NCBI GenBank assembly: GCA_910579425.1
Contig: CAJTVL010000114.1
Location: 1 to 10,603 of the forward strand
Origin: an uncultured Lachnospiraceae bacterium
GTDB taxonomy: Bacteria > Bacillota > Clostridia > Lachnospirales > Lachnospiraceae
Reading direction: 5' to 3'
DNA: 10,603 bases
Positions 1 to 5,564 of this stretch are shown here, one piece after another. The notes beneath the pieces are model-generated. The model was not told where the DNA came from and made no database searches. It saw only the letters and a program-made list of their open reading frames with translations. The position numbers and the translations under genes are program-made. Each line of letters starts with the position of its first letter. The first letter of the stretch is position 1.

Positions 1-43
1 AGGATTTGCACCTGTTAGGTTAATTGCCCTTTGCTGGGCGCAC
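1..43 (-). mobile_element. 5' end of a group II intron (partial, runs off the window)
   Basis: Read on the minus strand from position 43, the sequence begins GTGCGCCCAGCAAAGGGC. This matches the bacterial group II intron 5' consensus GUGCG followed by the first short stem of domain I (CCC, loop AGCAAA, GGG), as in the Lactococcus Ll.LtrB intron, which starts GTGCGCCCAGATAGGG. A few bases on, AGGTGCAAATCCT resembles the GGTGCAAGTCC-like stretch of other bacterial introns. The predicted 5' splice site is between 44 and 43, only 12 bases after the stop codon of the acetyltransferase gene. The catalytic core, any intron-encoded reverse transcriptase and the 3' end would lie left of the window. 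Only 43 bases are visible, so the call is probable, not proven. Confidence 0.7.
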
Positions 44-55
44 AACTGGAAGTTA

Positions 56-496
56 TCAACTTAAATGTTTTCCCATCATAACCAAATTATTTGCTTTATT
101 ATAACCGAGTTTTTCGTAAAAGTGTATATGATGTAGATCATTAACGCTAATCAATTCAATATGTTCTGCACCATTAGCACTGACTTCGTTTTGAAGTGTT
201 GTCATGAGTTCACTTCCATATCCTTTATTATGACAATCTGCAAATATTACAATTTCCTCAATAAAAAAAGCCATTAAATCGTCAAACTCCTTATAATAGC
301 CCATCAAAAACCCTACCAAACTCTGATTATCATATTGAAGATAACATAAGGAACCTTCCATTGTCATTACTTGATGAATTCGCTTATATGCCTTTTCGTA
401 AGACCAACAGCCATTTTCAACATTGTTATAATATTCAATATATTTTTTTATCACGCAGTCCATGTTATCATCATTCATTTTTACATATTCTATCAT
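56..496 (-). CDS. GNAT family N-acetyltransferase (146 aa)
   Basis: A small cytoplasmic GCN5-related N-acetyltransferase that would transfer an acetyl group from acetyl-CoA to an unknown amine. The acetyl-CoA site is visible at residues 81-97 (strand EIVIFADCHN, then the pyrophosphate-binding NKGYGSELM, a variant of Q/RxxGxG/A). The late FYEKLGY motif at 126-132 is the usual C-terminal GNAT signature. The start at 496 is preferred: AGAGGAA lies 7 bases upstream and the protein then begins MIEYVKMND, normal for the family. An in-frame ATG at 571 also has a ribosome binding site (GAGGAG, 8 bases) and sits 2 bases after the stop of the upstream gene, but its 25 extra residues look non-coding. 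It is the last gene of an AT-richer three-gene unit and is followed at once by a probable group II intron. Substrate unknown. Confidence 0.85.
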   Translation of the reverse strand: MIEYVKMNDDNMDCVIKKYIEYYNNVENGCWSYEKAYKRIHQVMTMEGSLCYLQYDNQSLVGFLMGYYKEFDDLMAFFIEEIVIFADCHNKGYGSELMTTLQNEVSANGAEHIELISVNDLHHIHFYEKLGYNKANNLVMMGKHLS

Positions 497-573
497 AATC
501 CTATTCCTCTGCAAATCCCAATTCCTTTTATTATTACCTGACAAAGAGCATATCCCAGGAATTAATGGCATCT

Positions 574-1149
574 TTAGTTCTCCTCAACAAAATAATCTTC
601 CGCTAATATTGCATAAATAATTTTATCGTAAATGCCGCCATTACATTTTTCTGCCTGTCTCAAGGTTCCCTCATATTTCAATCCTGCCTTTTCCTGCATT
701 CTTCCCGATGCAGGATTTTTGTCAGCATGTGATGCATATATACGATTCATGCCAACTTCTTTAAAGAAAAATTCTATTATCCTTTTTGTGGCTTCAGTCA
801 TAAATCCCTGGTTCCACCACTTTTTCCCAATTTCACATGCCAATTCAACTTGTTTTACATCGTCATCGGGGTGCATACCATAATAACGTCCAATCACCTC
901 ACCTGTTGCTTTTAACTGTATTGCCCAACTATAACGGTTCATTCTTTCATAAGCATTTATCCAATTGTCTGTAAACATTCCTGCATTTGTTAATACCTCT
1001 GCAATACATGTCATTGGAGAATAATTAGTCCACTTCCAAACATCATATTCGTTCCAGCAATTATAGTAAATCTGTTCTAAATCATTTTTTATGAAACGCC
1101 GTAATACAAGCCGTTCTGTTTCAAGCGTTACCGTTCCCTGATGCTTCAT
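574..1149 (-). CDS. RimJ/RimL-type GNAT N-acetyltransferase (191 aa)
   Basis: A cytoplasmic acetyltransferase of the GNAT_3 (RimJ/RimL-like) type, a family that modifies protein N-termini or small amines; the substrate here cannot be told. Signatures: TLETERLVLRRF at residues 8-19 (the typical N-terminal strand), the acetyl-CoA loop WWNQGFMTEA at 111-120, and NPASGRMQEKAGLKYEG at 145-161 (the NxxSxxxxxKxGF block). Length fits the family. The start at 1149 is chosen because AAGGAGA lies 7 bases upstream; a TTG at 1197 would add 16 residues without support. Only two bases separate its stop from a possible ATG of the next GNAT gene, so the two are probably co-transcribed. Low-GC, AAA/ATT-rich codons contrast with the metal-handling operon, which suggests acquisition by transfer. 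Confidence 0.88.
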   Translation of the reverse strand: MKHQGTVTLETERLVLRRFIKNDLEQIYYNCWNEYDVWKWTNYSPMTCIAEVLTNAGMFTDNWINAYERMNRYSWAIQLKATGEVIGRYYGMHPDDDVKQVELACEIGKKWWNQGFMTEATKRIIEFFFKEVGMNRIYASHADKNPASGRMQEKAGLKYEGTLRQAEKCNGGIYDKIIYAILAEDYFVEEN

Positions 1150-1210
1150 TGCCCTCTCCTTTTTCAGTTGACCGAATTCAATTTTTCGACCAGACAAGCT
1201 GGAATTTATC

Positions 1211-1399
1211 TTATCCTTTTCTTACAACCAATAGATAAAAGCCCGAACACTTCTGCAGTATGTAGCAACCGTTATGCATATCATAGGTTTTCAATGTGCT
1301 TTCTGCCGTGTTCTCCGTGCGTTTGTCTTGATAAAACTCTTCTAATGCGTCTTTTGTTTTGATGCTCTCACTAATCATTGTTGACCTTCTTCTTAACAT
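1211..1399 (-). CDS. small ORF of 62 codons, possible recombinase remnant
   Basis: Not firmly recognised. The ATG at 1399 has AAAGGGG about 8 bases upstream, and a second ATG at 1378 has AGAAGG 7 bases upstream, so translation is plausible. Residues 8-42 (starting MISESIKTKDALEEFYQ and containing NTAESTLKTY) resemble the SAM-like core-binding N-terminus of tyrosine recombinases. The remaining 20 residues (CYILQKCSGFYLLVVRKG end) do not, and no catalytic domain follows. It may be the truncated start of an integrase fused to unrelated sequence, or a leader peptide for the GNAT genes. It lies directly behind a good promoter and upstream of both acetyltransferase genes, next to a tRNA gene, which suits a decayed mobile element. 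The recombinase link is a guess from pattern. Confidence 0.4.
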   Translation of the reverse strand: MLRRRSTMISESIKTKDALEEFYQDKRTENTAESTLKTYDMHNGCYILQKCSGFYLLVVRKG

Positions 1400-1440
1400 A
1401 TCGTGCGCCCCTTTCTTGATTGAAACTAACGCACAAGACT

Positions 1441-1469
1441 ATTCTAAAACGAAGTGCCAAAACCGACAA
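1441..1469 (-). promoter_or_regulatory. sigma-A-like promoter of the GNAT unit
   Basis: On the minus strand TTGTCG (1469-1464) is followed after exactly 17 bases by TAGAAT (1446-1441), matching TTGACA/TATAAT at 4 of 6 and 5 of 6 positions. It lies about 40 bases before the small ORF and downstream of the tRNA terminator, so the GNAT module appears to be transcribed independently of the tRNA. A 9-bp direct repeat, TTCTAAAAC on the plus strand (1442-1450 and 1471-1479), overlaps the -10 box and flanks the -35 box. Confidence 0.55.
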
Positions 1470-1477
1470 CTTCTAAA

Positions 1478-1524
1478 ACAAAAAAATAGCAAAAAACCTT
1501 GATTTTACAAGATTTCTTGCTATT
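1478..1524 (-). terminator. intrinsic terminator of tRNA-Leu
   Basis: Just after the tRNA 3' end, the minus-strand RNA can form a long hairpin between 1524-1507 and 1502-1485. That is about 17 pairs including two G-U wobbles, starting AAUAGCAAGAAAUCUUG, with a loop of about four bases. It is followed by a run of seven T (1486 downward) and a further T-rich stretch. Stem, short loop and T-tract have the form of a strong Rho-independent terminator in the right place and orientation. Confidence 0.85.
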
Positions 1525-1526
1525 AC

Positions 1527-1611
1527 TGCGGAAGATGGGACTTGAACCCACACGTGCGCAATGCACACAAGATCCTTAGTCTTGCTCGTCTGCCAGTTCC
1601 GACACTTCCGC
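1527..1611 (-). tRNA. tRNA-Leu, anticodon AAG
   Basis: An 85-base class II tRNA. The acceptor stem pairs GCGGAAG (1611-1605) with CTTCCGC, and the discriminator base A is at 1527. The D arm has GTC/GAC with the GG of AACTGGCA. The anticodon stem is CAAGA/TCTTG around the loop CTAAGGA, giving anticodon AAG. The long variable arm TGTGC-ATT-GCGCA is typical of leucine tRNAs, and the T arm is GTGGG-TTCAAGT-CCCAT. CCA is not encoded and must be added after transcription. A34 would be expected to be converted to inosine by TadA. The gene has its own promoter and terminator. Confidence 0.95.
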
Positions 1612-1620
1612 TTGACTCAC

Positions 1621-1649
1621 GTCACGAATGATATATTACCATTTGTGAC
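1621..1649. repeat. 10-bp inverted repeat around the tRNA promoter -10 box
   Basis: GTCACGAATG (1621-1630) and CATTTGTGAC (1640-1649) are inverted copies with one mismatch and a 9-base spacer that holds most of the -10 box. The arrangement looks like an operator or a cruciform-prone site; no regulator is known. A further TGACG/CGTCA pair lies in the -35 to spacer region. Confidence 0.45.
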
Positions 1650-1661
1650 GCAATTCGTCAA
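1633..1661 (-). promoter_or_regulatory. promoter of tRNA-Leu
   Basis: TTGACG (1661-1656) and TAATAT (1638-1633) are separated by exactly 17 bases on the minus strand, 5 of 6 and 4 of 6 to consensus with good spacing. The transcription start would fall about 15 bases before the mature tRNA 5' end. The promoter sits directly after the stop codon of the CmpB-type gene, so operon readthrough could also reach the tRNA. Confidence 0.75.
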
Positions 1662-1679
1662 TACCTATTTTAAACTTTT

Positions 1680-2594
1680 TTACTTTTTCTTCCACTCTCC
1701 TGCTGCCTTCTTAAGTTCCTCCAACGCCTCTGCGAACCGTTTTGAGTACATACCGGGATTTCCTTTGATCAGGCTTCTCTGGTAGAAATCCTTAAGGCCC
1801 TTAAACTGCCGGCGCTGCTCCTTTTCCACAGAATATCTGCTGCGCAGCTCCATGATCTCCTCCCGCACATCCGTCATAAATTCCGGAGGGCTTATCCTGA
1901 AACGCTCTTTCAGAGAAGCGAATTTTTCTTCAATACTTTCCGTCAGCTCGTCCATACGCATGGTGTTTTCCTGCCGGCGGGCTTCAAGCTCCTCATTGGC
2001 TACCGCAATAAGCACATCCAGCCGTTTCTGAATCCGCTCCATCTCCTGCTTTGCCCTTTCCAGGCCGATCAGCACATCCCGCAGATCCATAGCCGCCTTG
2101 AAGGAAAGCGTGAAATCTACAGTAATATAAATCGTAAGCGCCAGCGTCACCGCCGTAATCACACCCGCAGGAATGAGGAAGATCACCTGTTCCACTTCCC
2201 TGTGGACAAATTCCGTCATCAATATAGTCAAAAATCCCCAGGCTATGGTGGAGGAAAGACAAATATGCCCTTTATAATTAAACTTCTGATTCGAGTAATC
2301 CCAATACCGCACCTTAAAAAGAGACTCCATGAGAATTCCCGTCACCAGCTCAAGGGCGGTAGCCCCAATGCATCCCGCAACATAGGTCAGAAAAATATTG
2401 TCCTGAAAAGGCATGGAAACCACCAGCATCATAATAGCCCCGCTCCCATAGATGGGAAGAAAAGGCCCCCGCATAAAGCCCCGGTTTACAAACTTCCTGC
2501 TTTTGACCGAGACAAAGGTGGATTCAAAAATCCAGCCGAAAAAACAGTAAAAATAAAAGAAAAACAGCCACTGTATAGCGGAATATTGACCCAT
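1680..2594 (-). CDS. CmpB-type putative ABC transporter permease with coiled-coil tail (304 aa)
   Basis: An integral membrane protein of the ABC_trans_CmpB family (Pfam PF06541), annotated in Firmicutes as a putative ABC transporter permease; its true function is not established. About five hydrophobic segments are visible at residues 6-24, 51-62, 66-88, 108-126 and 134-160. Family motifs include FGWIFES (19-25), NRGFMRGPFLPIYGSG (37-52) and ELVTGILMES (82-91) followed by YWDYSNQKFNYKGHICL. The last ~130 residues are cytoplasmic-looking, rich in E, K and R, with a likely coiled coil around 175-260. The ATG at 2594 follows GGGAGTGAGG closely, 22 bases after the stop of the upstream gene, so it is probably last in the operon. 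No ATP-binding partner is present in the window. Confidence 0.85.
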   Translation of the reverse strand: MGQYSAIQWLFFFYFYCFFGWIFESTFVSVKSRKFVNRGFMRGPFLPIYGSGAIMMLVVSMPFQDNIFLTYVAGCIGATALELVTGILMESLFKVRYWDYSNQKFNYKGHICLSSTIAWGFLTILMTEFVHREVEQVIFLIPAGVITAVTLALTIYITVDFTLSFKAAMDLRDVLIGLERAKQEMERIQKRLDVLIAVANEELEARRQENTMRMDELTESIEEKFASLKERFRISPPEFMTDVREEIMELRSRYSVEKEQRRQFKGLKDFYQRSLIKGNPGMYSKRFAEALEELKKAAGEWKKK

Positions 2595-2616
2595 GAAACC
2601 TCACTCCCGTACCTTT

Positions 2617-3546
2617 TTACACAAAGCTGATCACCGCTTCTTTGGGCGCCTTTGTCTGCTCTACGCTGACCGCCTTCAACACAGGACCCTCTCCGCCGTA
2701 ATCTGCGAAATATTCTTTTACCACCTTAGCCGTCACCTTGACCCACTGTTTATCCGAAAGCTTATCGCATCCTTCATACTCACAGGCAAAGCCCAGAAAC
2801 GCCATGTCGTCTGCGCAGCAGGTCATTGCCATGCGCCCGGGCACAAAATAATCTTTCGGAAAGTTTCCCGGCTTTAGCACCATTGCCACAAACTGCACTG
2901 TCTTTCCTATATAGCGCTCCGGATTGTCCAGGCTGTCCAAATACCAGATGCCATAGCTTTCATCATCCAGCGTGATCACGGGCGCGTCCAGGGAGTAGGG
3001 CAGATCCTCCTCAAAAATCTGGTTGATCTCCCCCTCCGCTCCCTCAAACACAATCTCCGCCTGCTGATTAATCGCCTTAATATTTCTTCTGTAAAGACTT
3101 AAATCCTCTGCATCATCACAGCGGTTAAAAATGATCATCTCCGACTTTCTGAGCATTTCCGCCAAAAGCGACCTCATATTGGTAAAATACATAGGGAAGG
3201 TAGAGGCGTCGATAATCGTAATCTGCTGCTCGATCTTCCAGTGGAAGGGAAGCTTCATGTTCTTGTAGTTCCACATTCCGTTGTATTCTACAATGATACG
3301 CTCCGGCCGGTACTTCTTTTCCAGTTCCAGCAAATGCGCCGTATTAAAAGCTTCTTCCTCCTCAATCAGTTCCAGCTCGGTGCGGGTTCTTCTAAGAAGA
3401 GCCTCGTCATACTCTTCCTCTCCCTCTTCACAGAGGATCAGAAGGGTTTTCCCTCTGACCTGAAAATAGGGCTGATCCAGCGTAAAACTGATAAATTCCG
3501 TCTTTCCGCTTTCCAAAAAACCATTTATGATATAAACTGGCTTCAT
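2617..3546 (-). CDS. CobW-like P-loop protein fused to a TIGR03943/YcgQ-type domain (309 aa)
   Basis: A two-part cytoplasmic protein. Residues 1-200 resemble a CobW/COG0523 GTPase: Walker A GFLESGKT at 9-16, an EYNG motif at 87-90 where CobW proteins have the ExxG switch, and NRCD at 141-144 in the place of the base-recognising NKxD. The GCxCC metal motif of canonical CobW proteins is absent. Residues 205-285 match the C-terminal part of TIGR03943 (YcgQ/DUF1980) proteins: YIGKTVQFVAMV, FPKDYFVPGR, MTCCADD (241-247) and WVKVTAKV. Such proteins normally accompany the YcgR permease and are linked to metal homeostasis. The start at 3546 is set by GGAGG 6 bases upstream; the open frame back to 3615 overlaps the previous gene. 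It follows the His-rich CobW gene by 52 bases and precedes the CmpB-type gene by 22. Metal chaperone or sensor is an inference. Confidence 0.85.
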   Translation of the reverse strand: MKPVYIINGFLESGKTEFISFTLDQPYFQVRGKTLLILCEEGEEEYDEALLRRTRTELELIEEEEAFNTAHLLELEKKYRPERIIVEYNGMWNYKNMKLPFHWKIEQQITIIDASTFPMYFTNMRSLLAEMLRKSEMIIFNRCDDAEDLSLYRRNIKAINQQAEIVFEGAEGEINQIFEEDLPYSLDAPVITLDDESYGIWYLDSLDNPERYIGKTVQFVAMVLKPGNFPKDYFVPGRMAMTCCADDMAFLGFACEYEGCDKLSDKQWVKVTAKVVKEYFADYGGEGPVLKAVSVEQTKAPKEAVISFV

Positions 3547-3552
3547 TATCAT

Positions 3553-3557
3553 CCTCC
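3553..3557 (-). promoter_or_regulatory. ribosome binding site that fixes the start of the CobW-TIGR03943 gene
   Basis: GGAGG lies 6 bases before the ATG at 3546. It directly abuts the alternative ATG at 3552, which is too close to use, and lies inside any longer reading from 3579 or 3615. This supports the 309-residue protein beginning MKPVYIING. Confidence 0.7.
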
Positions 3558-3598
3558 GTGCCGCCCTTTTCTGCGGCATCACCTTTTCTCTTATCGCT

Positions 3599-4732
3599 TT
3601 AAAAAGAGCCTTCAAAAAGAGCCTTCAGCGCATCCTCCTTCAGCTTGGAACCGATCACACAGAATTTCCCTGTCACATCCGGCTTGCCGTCGCGCACATT
3701 GCTCTCCCCGGGTACATAGTCAAAGTACACCCATCCGCCGTCCCTGCCGGAAACCATGCCTTTTGCTCTTAAAACAAAACCATATTTGCTTTCGTTTTCC
3801 AATTCGTCCAGAATGCGTTCGATCTCATCCCTGCCGTAGGCCGCAGGCGTTTCCATTCCCCAACTGGTAAACACTTCGTCCGCATGGTGATGATGATGTC
3901 CCTCCTCATGATGATGCCCGCAGCCGCACTCTTCCTCATGATGGTGGTGGTGCTCTTCCTCCCCGTGATGATGATGCTCACAGCCGCACTCTTCTTCATG
4001 GTGGTGATGATGTTCTTCTTCCCCGTGATGGTGATGCTCACAGCCGCATTCCTCTCCATGATGGTGGTGATGGTGATGTTCTTCCTCCTTATTGCGGTTC
4101 GCTTTAAGCTCTGCCATCATCTCCGCTTTCAGGTCTCCTGCCCCCTCGATAGCGGCCAGAATATCCTTTCCGTCCAGTTCCTCCCAGGGCGTAGTGATGA
4201 TGGTTGCCTTCCCGTTGTGTTCTCTGATCAGCTCAATGCACTTGCTCAGCTTTTCCTCAGAAATAATTCCGGTGCGGCTCAGCACAATGGTGCCTGCATG
4301 GGCAATCTGATTAACGAAGAACTCTCCGAAATTCTTAATATACATCTTACATTTGGAGGCATCCACAACGGCGACCGCGCTGTTGAGCGCCACATCCTTT
4401 GTATCAATCACATCCTGTACTGCTTTCATTACGTCGGAAAGCTTCCCTACTCCCGAGGGTTCGATCAGGATCCGCTCCGGCTCATAGGTGTGCATTACTT
4501 CTTTCAGGGAAGTGCCGAAGTCCCCCACCAGAGAGCAGCAGATGCAGCCGGAATTCATTTCCTTGATCTCGATCCCCGCTTCCTTTAGAAAACCTCCGTC
4601 AATGCCGATTTCCCCGAATTCATTTTCGATCAGGACTACCTTCGTATCTCCCAGGGCCTCTGCCAAAAGCTTTTTGATTAAAGTAGTTTTCCCTGCGCCC
4701 AGAAACCCGGACACAATATCAATTTTTGTCAT
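3599..4732 (-). CDS. CobW/COG0523 GTPase with His-rich metal-binding repeats (377 aa)
   Basis: A cytoplasmic G3E-family GTPase, the family of zinc, cobalt and nickel metallochaperones such as YciC/ZagA and CobW. Visible motifs: Walker A GFLGAGKTT at 9-17, ENEFGEIGID at 36-45, the metal-binding GCICC at 62-66, EPSG at 91-94, and a loose LSRTG at 151-155 for nucleotide specificity. The C-terminal CobW domain spans about 285-375 (GFVLRAKG, WVYFDYVPG, GKFCVIG). Between the two lies a His/Glu/Cys-rich stretch at 216-283 built of nearly three 20-residue repeats, a likely metal reservoir. GAAGGA 7 bases before the ATG at 4732 supports the start. The gene lies 52 bases after the deacetylase gene and 52 before a second CobW-like gene. 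The 3' end contains a 13-bp tandem duplication that decides the stop codon. Zinc is the most likely metal but is not shown. Confidence 0.92.
   Translation of the reverse strand: MTKIDIVSGFLGAGKTTLIKKLLAEALGDTKVVLIENEFGEIGIDGGFLKEAGIEIKEMNSGCICCSLVGDFGTSLKEVMHTYEPERILIEPSGVGKLSDVMKAVQDVIDTKDVALNSAVAVVDASKCKMYIKNFGEFFVNQIAHAGTIVLSRTGIISEEKLSKCIELIREHNGKATIITTPWEELDGKDILAAIEGAGDLKAEMMAELKANRNKEEEHHHHHHHGEECGCEHHHHGEEEHHHHHEEECGCEHHHHGEEEHHHHHEEECGCGHHHEEGHHHHHADEVFTSWGMETPAAYGRDEIERILDELENESKYGFVLRAKGMVSGRDGGWVYFDYVPGESNVRDGKPDVTGKFCVIGSKLKEDALKALFEGSF
3601..3626. repeat. perfect 13-bp tandem duplication at the 3' end of the CobW gene
   Basis: AAAAAGAGCCTTC occurs twice in direct succession (3601-3613 and 3614-3626 on the plus strand). 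It encodes the last residues ALFEGSF and places the stop codon. With only one copy, the CobW frame would run through into the downstream CobW-TIGR03943 frame without a stop. Confidence 0.9.
3884..4057. repeat. 60-bp tandem repeats encoding the His/Cys-rich segment
   Basis: Three adjacent units, at 4057-3998, 3997-3938 and 3937-3884 in reading order. The first two are full 60-bp copies and the third is 54 bp and diverged. Each encodes a version of EEECGCEHHHHGEEEHHHHH (last copy CGCGHHHEEGHHHHH). A further HHHHHHH run at 219-225 precedes them. The near-identical DNA makes copy-number change by slippage or recombination likely. Confidence 0.85.
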
Positions 4733-4784
4733 TGCAATTCCTTCTTTCTTAAATTGAAAACTTTATAATAAGTTAAAACTCCGG

Positions 4785-5459
4785 TTAGAGCAGTACCTCA
4801 CTGTTTGTCCCATAAAAAATATCCTCTCTGCCCGAAAGCAGGCTGCAGATTTTTTCTATGCGGTCCCAGTTTTTCTCCACTTCGAATTCATAGCTGTGTC
4901 CCCAGATATACAAAAGCTGGGGCTTTTCGGGTTCCAGTGCAAGAAAACGTTCTATCATTTCAAATAAATCCGCTCTGTCATGATGGGCGCTTGCCTTCAA
5001 CGCCAGAAGATTTTCACTGATTTCAAAATCTCCTGTCTCTTCTACCGTTCTGGCATATCTGATCCCACAGTCGGCCGCAATCTTCATCACCCTCTCGTCA
5101 TAGGTTCCGAAGGGGTAAGCCATGCCGCAGATCTCCCGATCAAAAATCCGCTCCAGATTCTGCTTATCCAGCCGAATCTCATTGTAAACCGTCTCATCAT
5201 CCCATTTGGGCAGATCCGCATGCGTCAGACAATGCACCGCTATTTCATGCCCCTCATAAAGCTTCGGCAGACCCTCCGCATTCATACGGTGGATCTCCAC
5301 CTCTTCCTTCTGAAAGAAAGCGGCATAACTGAAAAGGCCGCTGTTTAAATTAAAAGTCCCCTTCATCCCATAGCGGTTAAAAATTTCCACCAGCCTTTTG
5401 TCCATCACAATGCCGTCATCATAGCTGAATGTCACAGCCTTTTGTTTTCCGTTCCACAT
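4785..5459 (-). CDS. polysaccharide deacetylase family protein, CE4 (224 aa)
   Basis: A NodB-homology carbohydrate esterase family 4 enzyme (PF01522) that would remove N- or O-acetyl groups from a sugar polymer or smaller glycoside using a bound divalent metal. Motifs: TFSYDDG at 10-16 (catalytic base and metal Asp), HCLTH at 76-80 (the HxxxH metal pair), AYPFGTYD at 114-121 (substrate groove) and YIWGHSYEF at 184-192 (motif with the catalytic His). There is no signal peptide or membrane segment, so it is probably cytoplasmic, unlike cell-wall peptidoglycan deacetylases; the substrate is unknown. AAAGGA about 7 bases before the ATG at 5459 supports the start. It is the first gene after a strong promoter and, with short gaps, appears to head the CobW operon. 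Confidence 0.9.
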   Translation of the reverse strand: MWNGKQKAVTFSYDDGIVMDKRLVEIFNRYGMKGTFNLNSGLFSYAAFFQKEEVEIHRMNAEGLPKLYEGHEIAVHCLTHADLPKWDDETVYNEIRLDKQNLERIFDREICGMAYPFGTYDERVMKIAADCGIRYARTVEETGDFEISENLLALKASAHHDRADLFEMIERFLALEPEKPQLLYIWGHSYEFEVEKNWDRIEKICSLLSGREDIFYGTNSEVLL

Positions 5460-5506
5460 CTTTTTATCCTTTCCCTGAAATCCTGCTTATTTTAACCCAT
5501 ACCGCT

Positions 5507-5535
5507 ATTATATGCTTTTGGGAAAAAATGTACAA
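5507..5535 (-). promoter_or_regulatory. promoter of the deacetylase-CobW operon
   Basis: On the minus strand TTGTAC (5535-5530), a 17-base spacer and a perfect TATAAT (5512-5507). The transcript would start near 5500, about 40 bases before the deacetylase ATG. No other gene boundary from 5459 down to 1680 shows an equally good promoter or a terminator, so four genes may depend on it. Confidence 0.75.
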
Positions 5536-5564
5536 CCCGTTTTGCCCCCGATCCGCTTTCACGT

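Noticed and set aside
1403..1410. A second GTGCGCCC on the plus strand, as at a group II intron start
   Set aside because: It is not followed by the domain I stem and contains part of the ribosome binding site of the small ORF; taken as chance.
1441..1480. 9-bp direct repeat (TTCTAAAAC on the plus strand) as a CRISPR or attachment site
   Set aside because: Only two copies, 29 bases apart, overlapping a promoter; no spacer array and no match to the tRNA 3' end.
3884..4588. A 234-codon plus-strand ORF rich in Met and Val
   Set aside because: It is the antisense shadow of the CAT/CAC histidine repeats of the CobW gene; no ribosome binding site or domain.
4759..4774. AACTT/AAGTT inverted repeat and TATAAA just upstream of the CobW gene
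   Set aside because: Arms are only 5 bases, there is no -35 at proper spacing and no match to a known zinc-regulator box.
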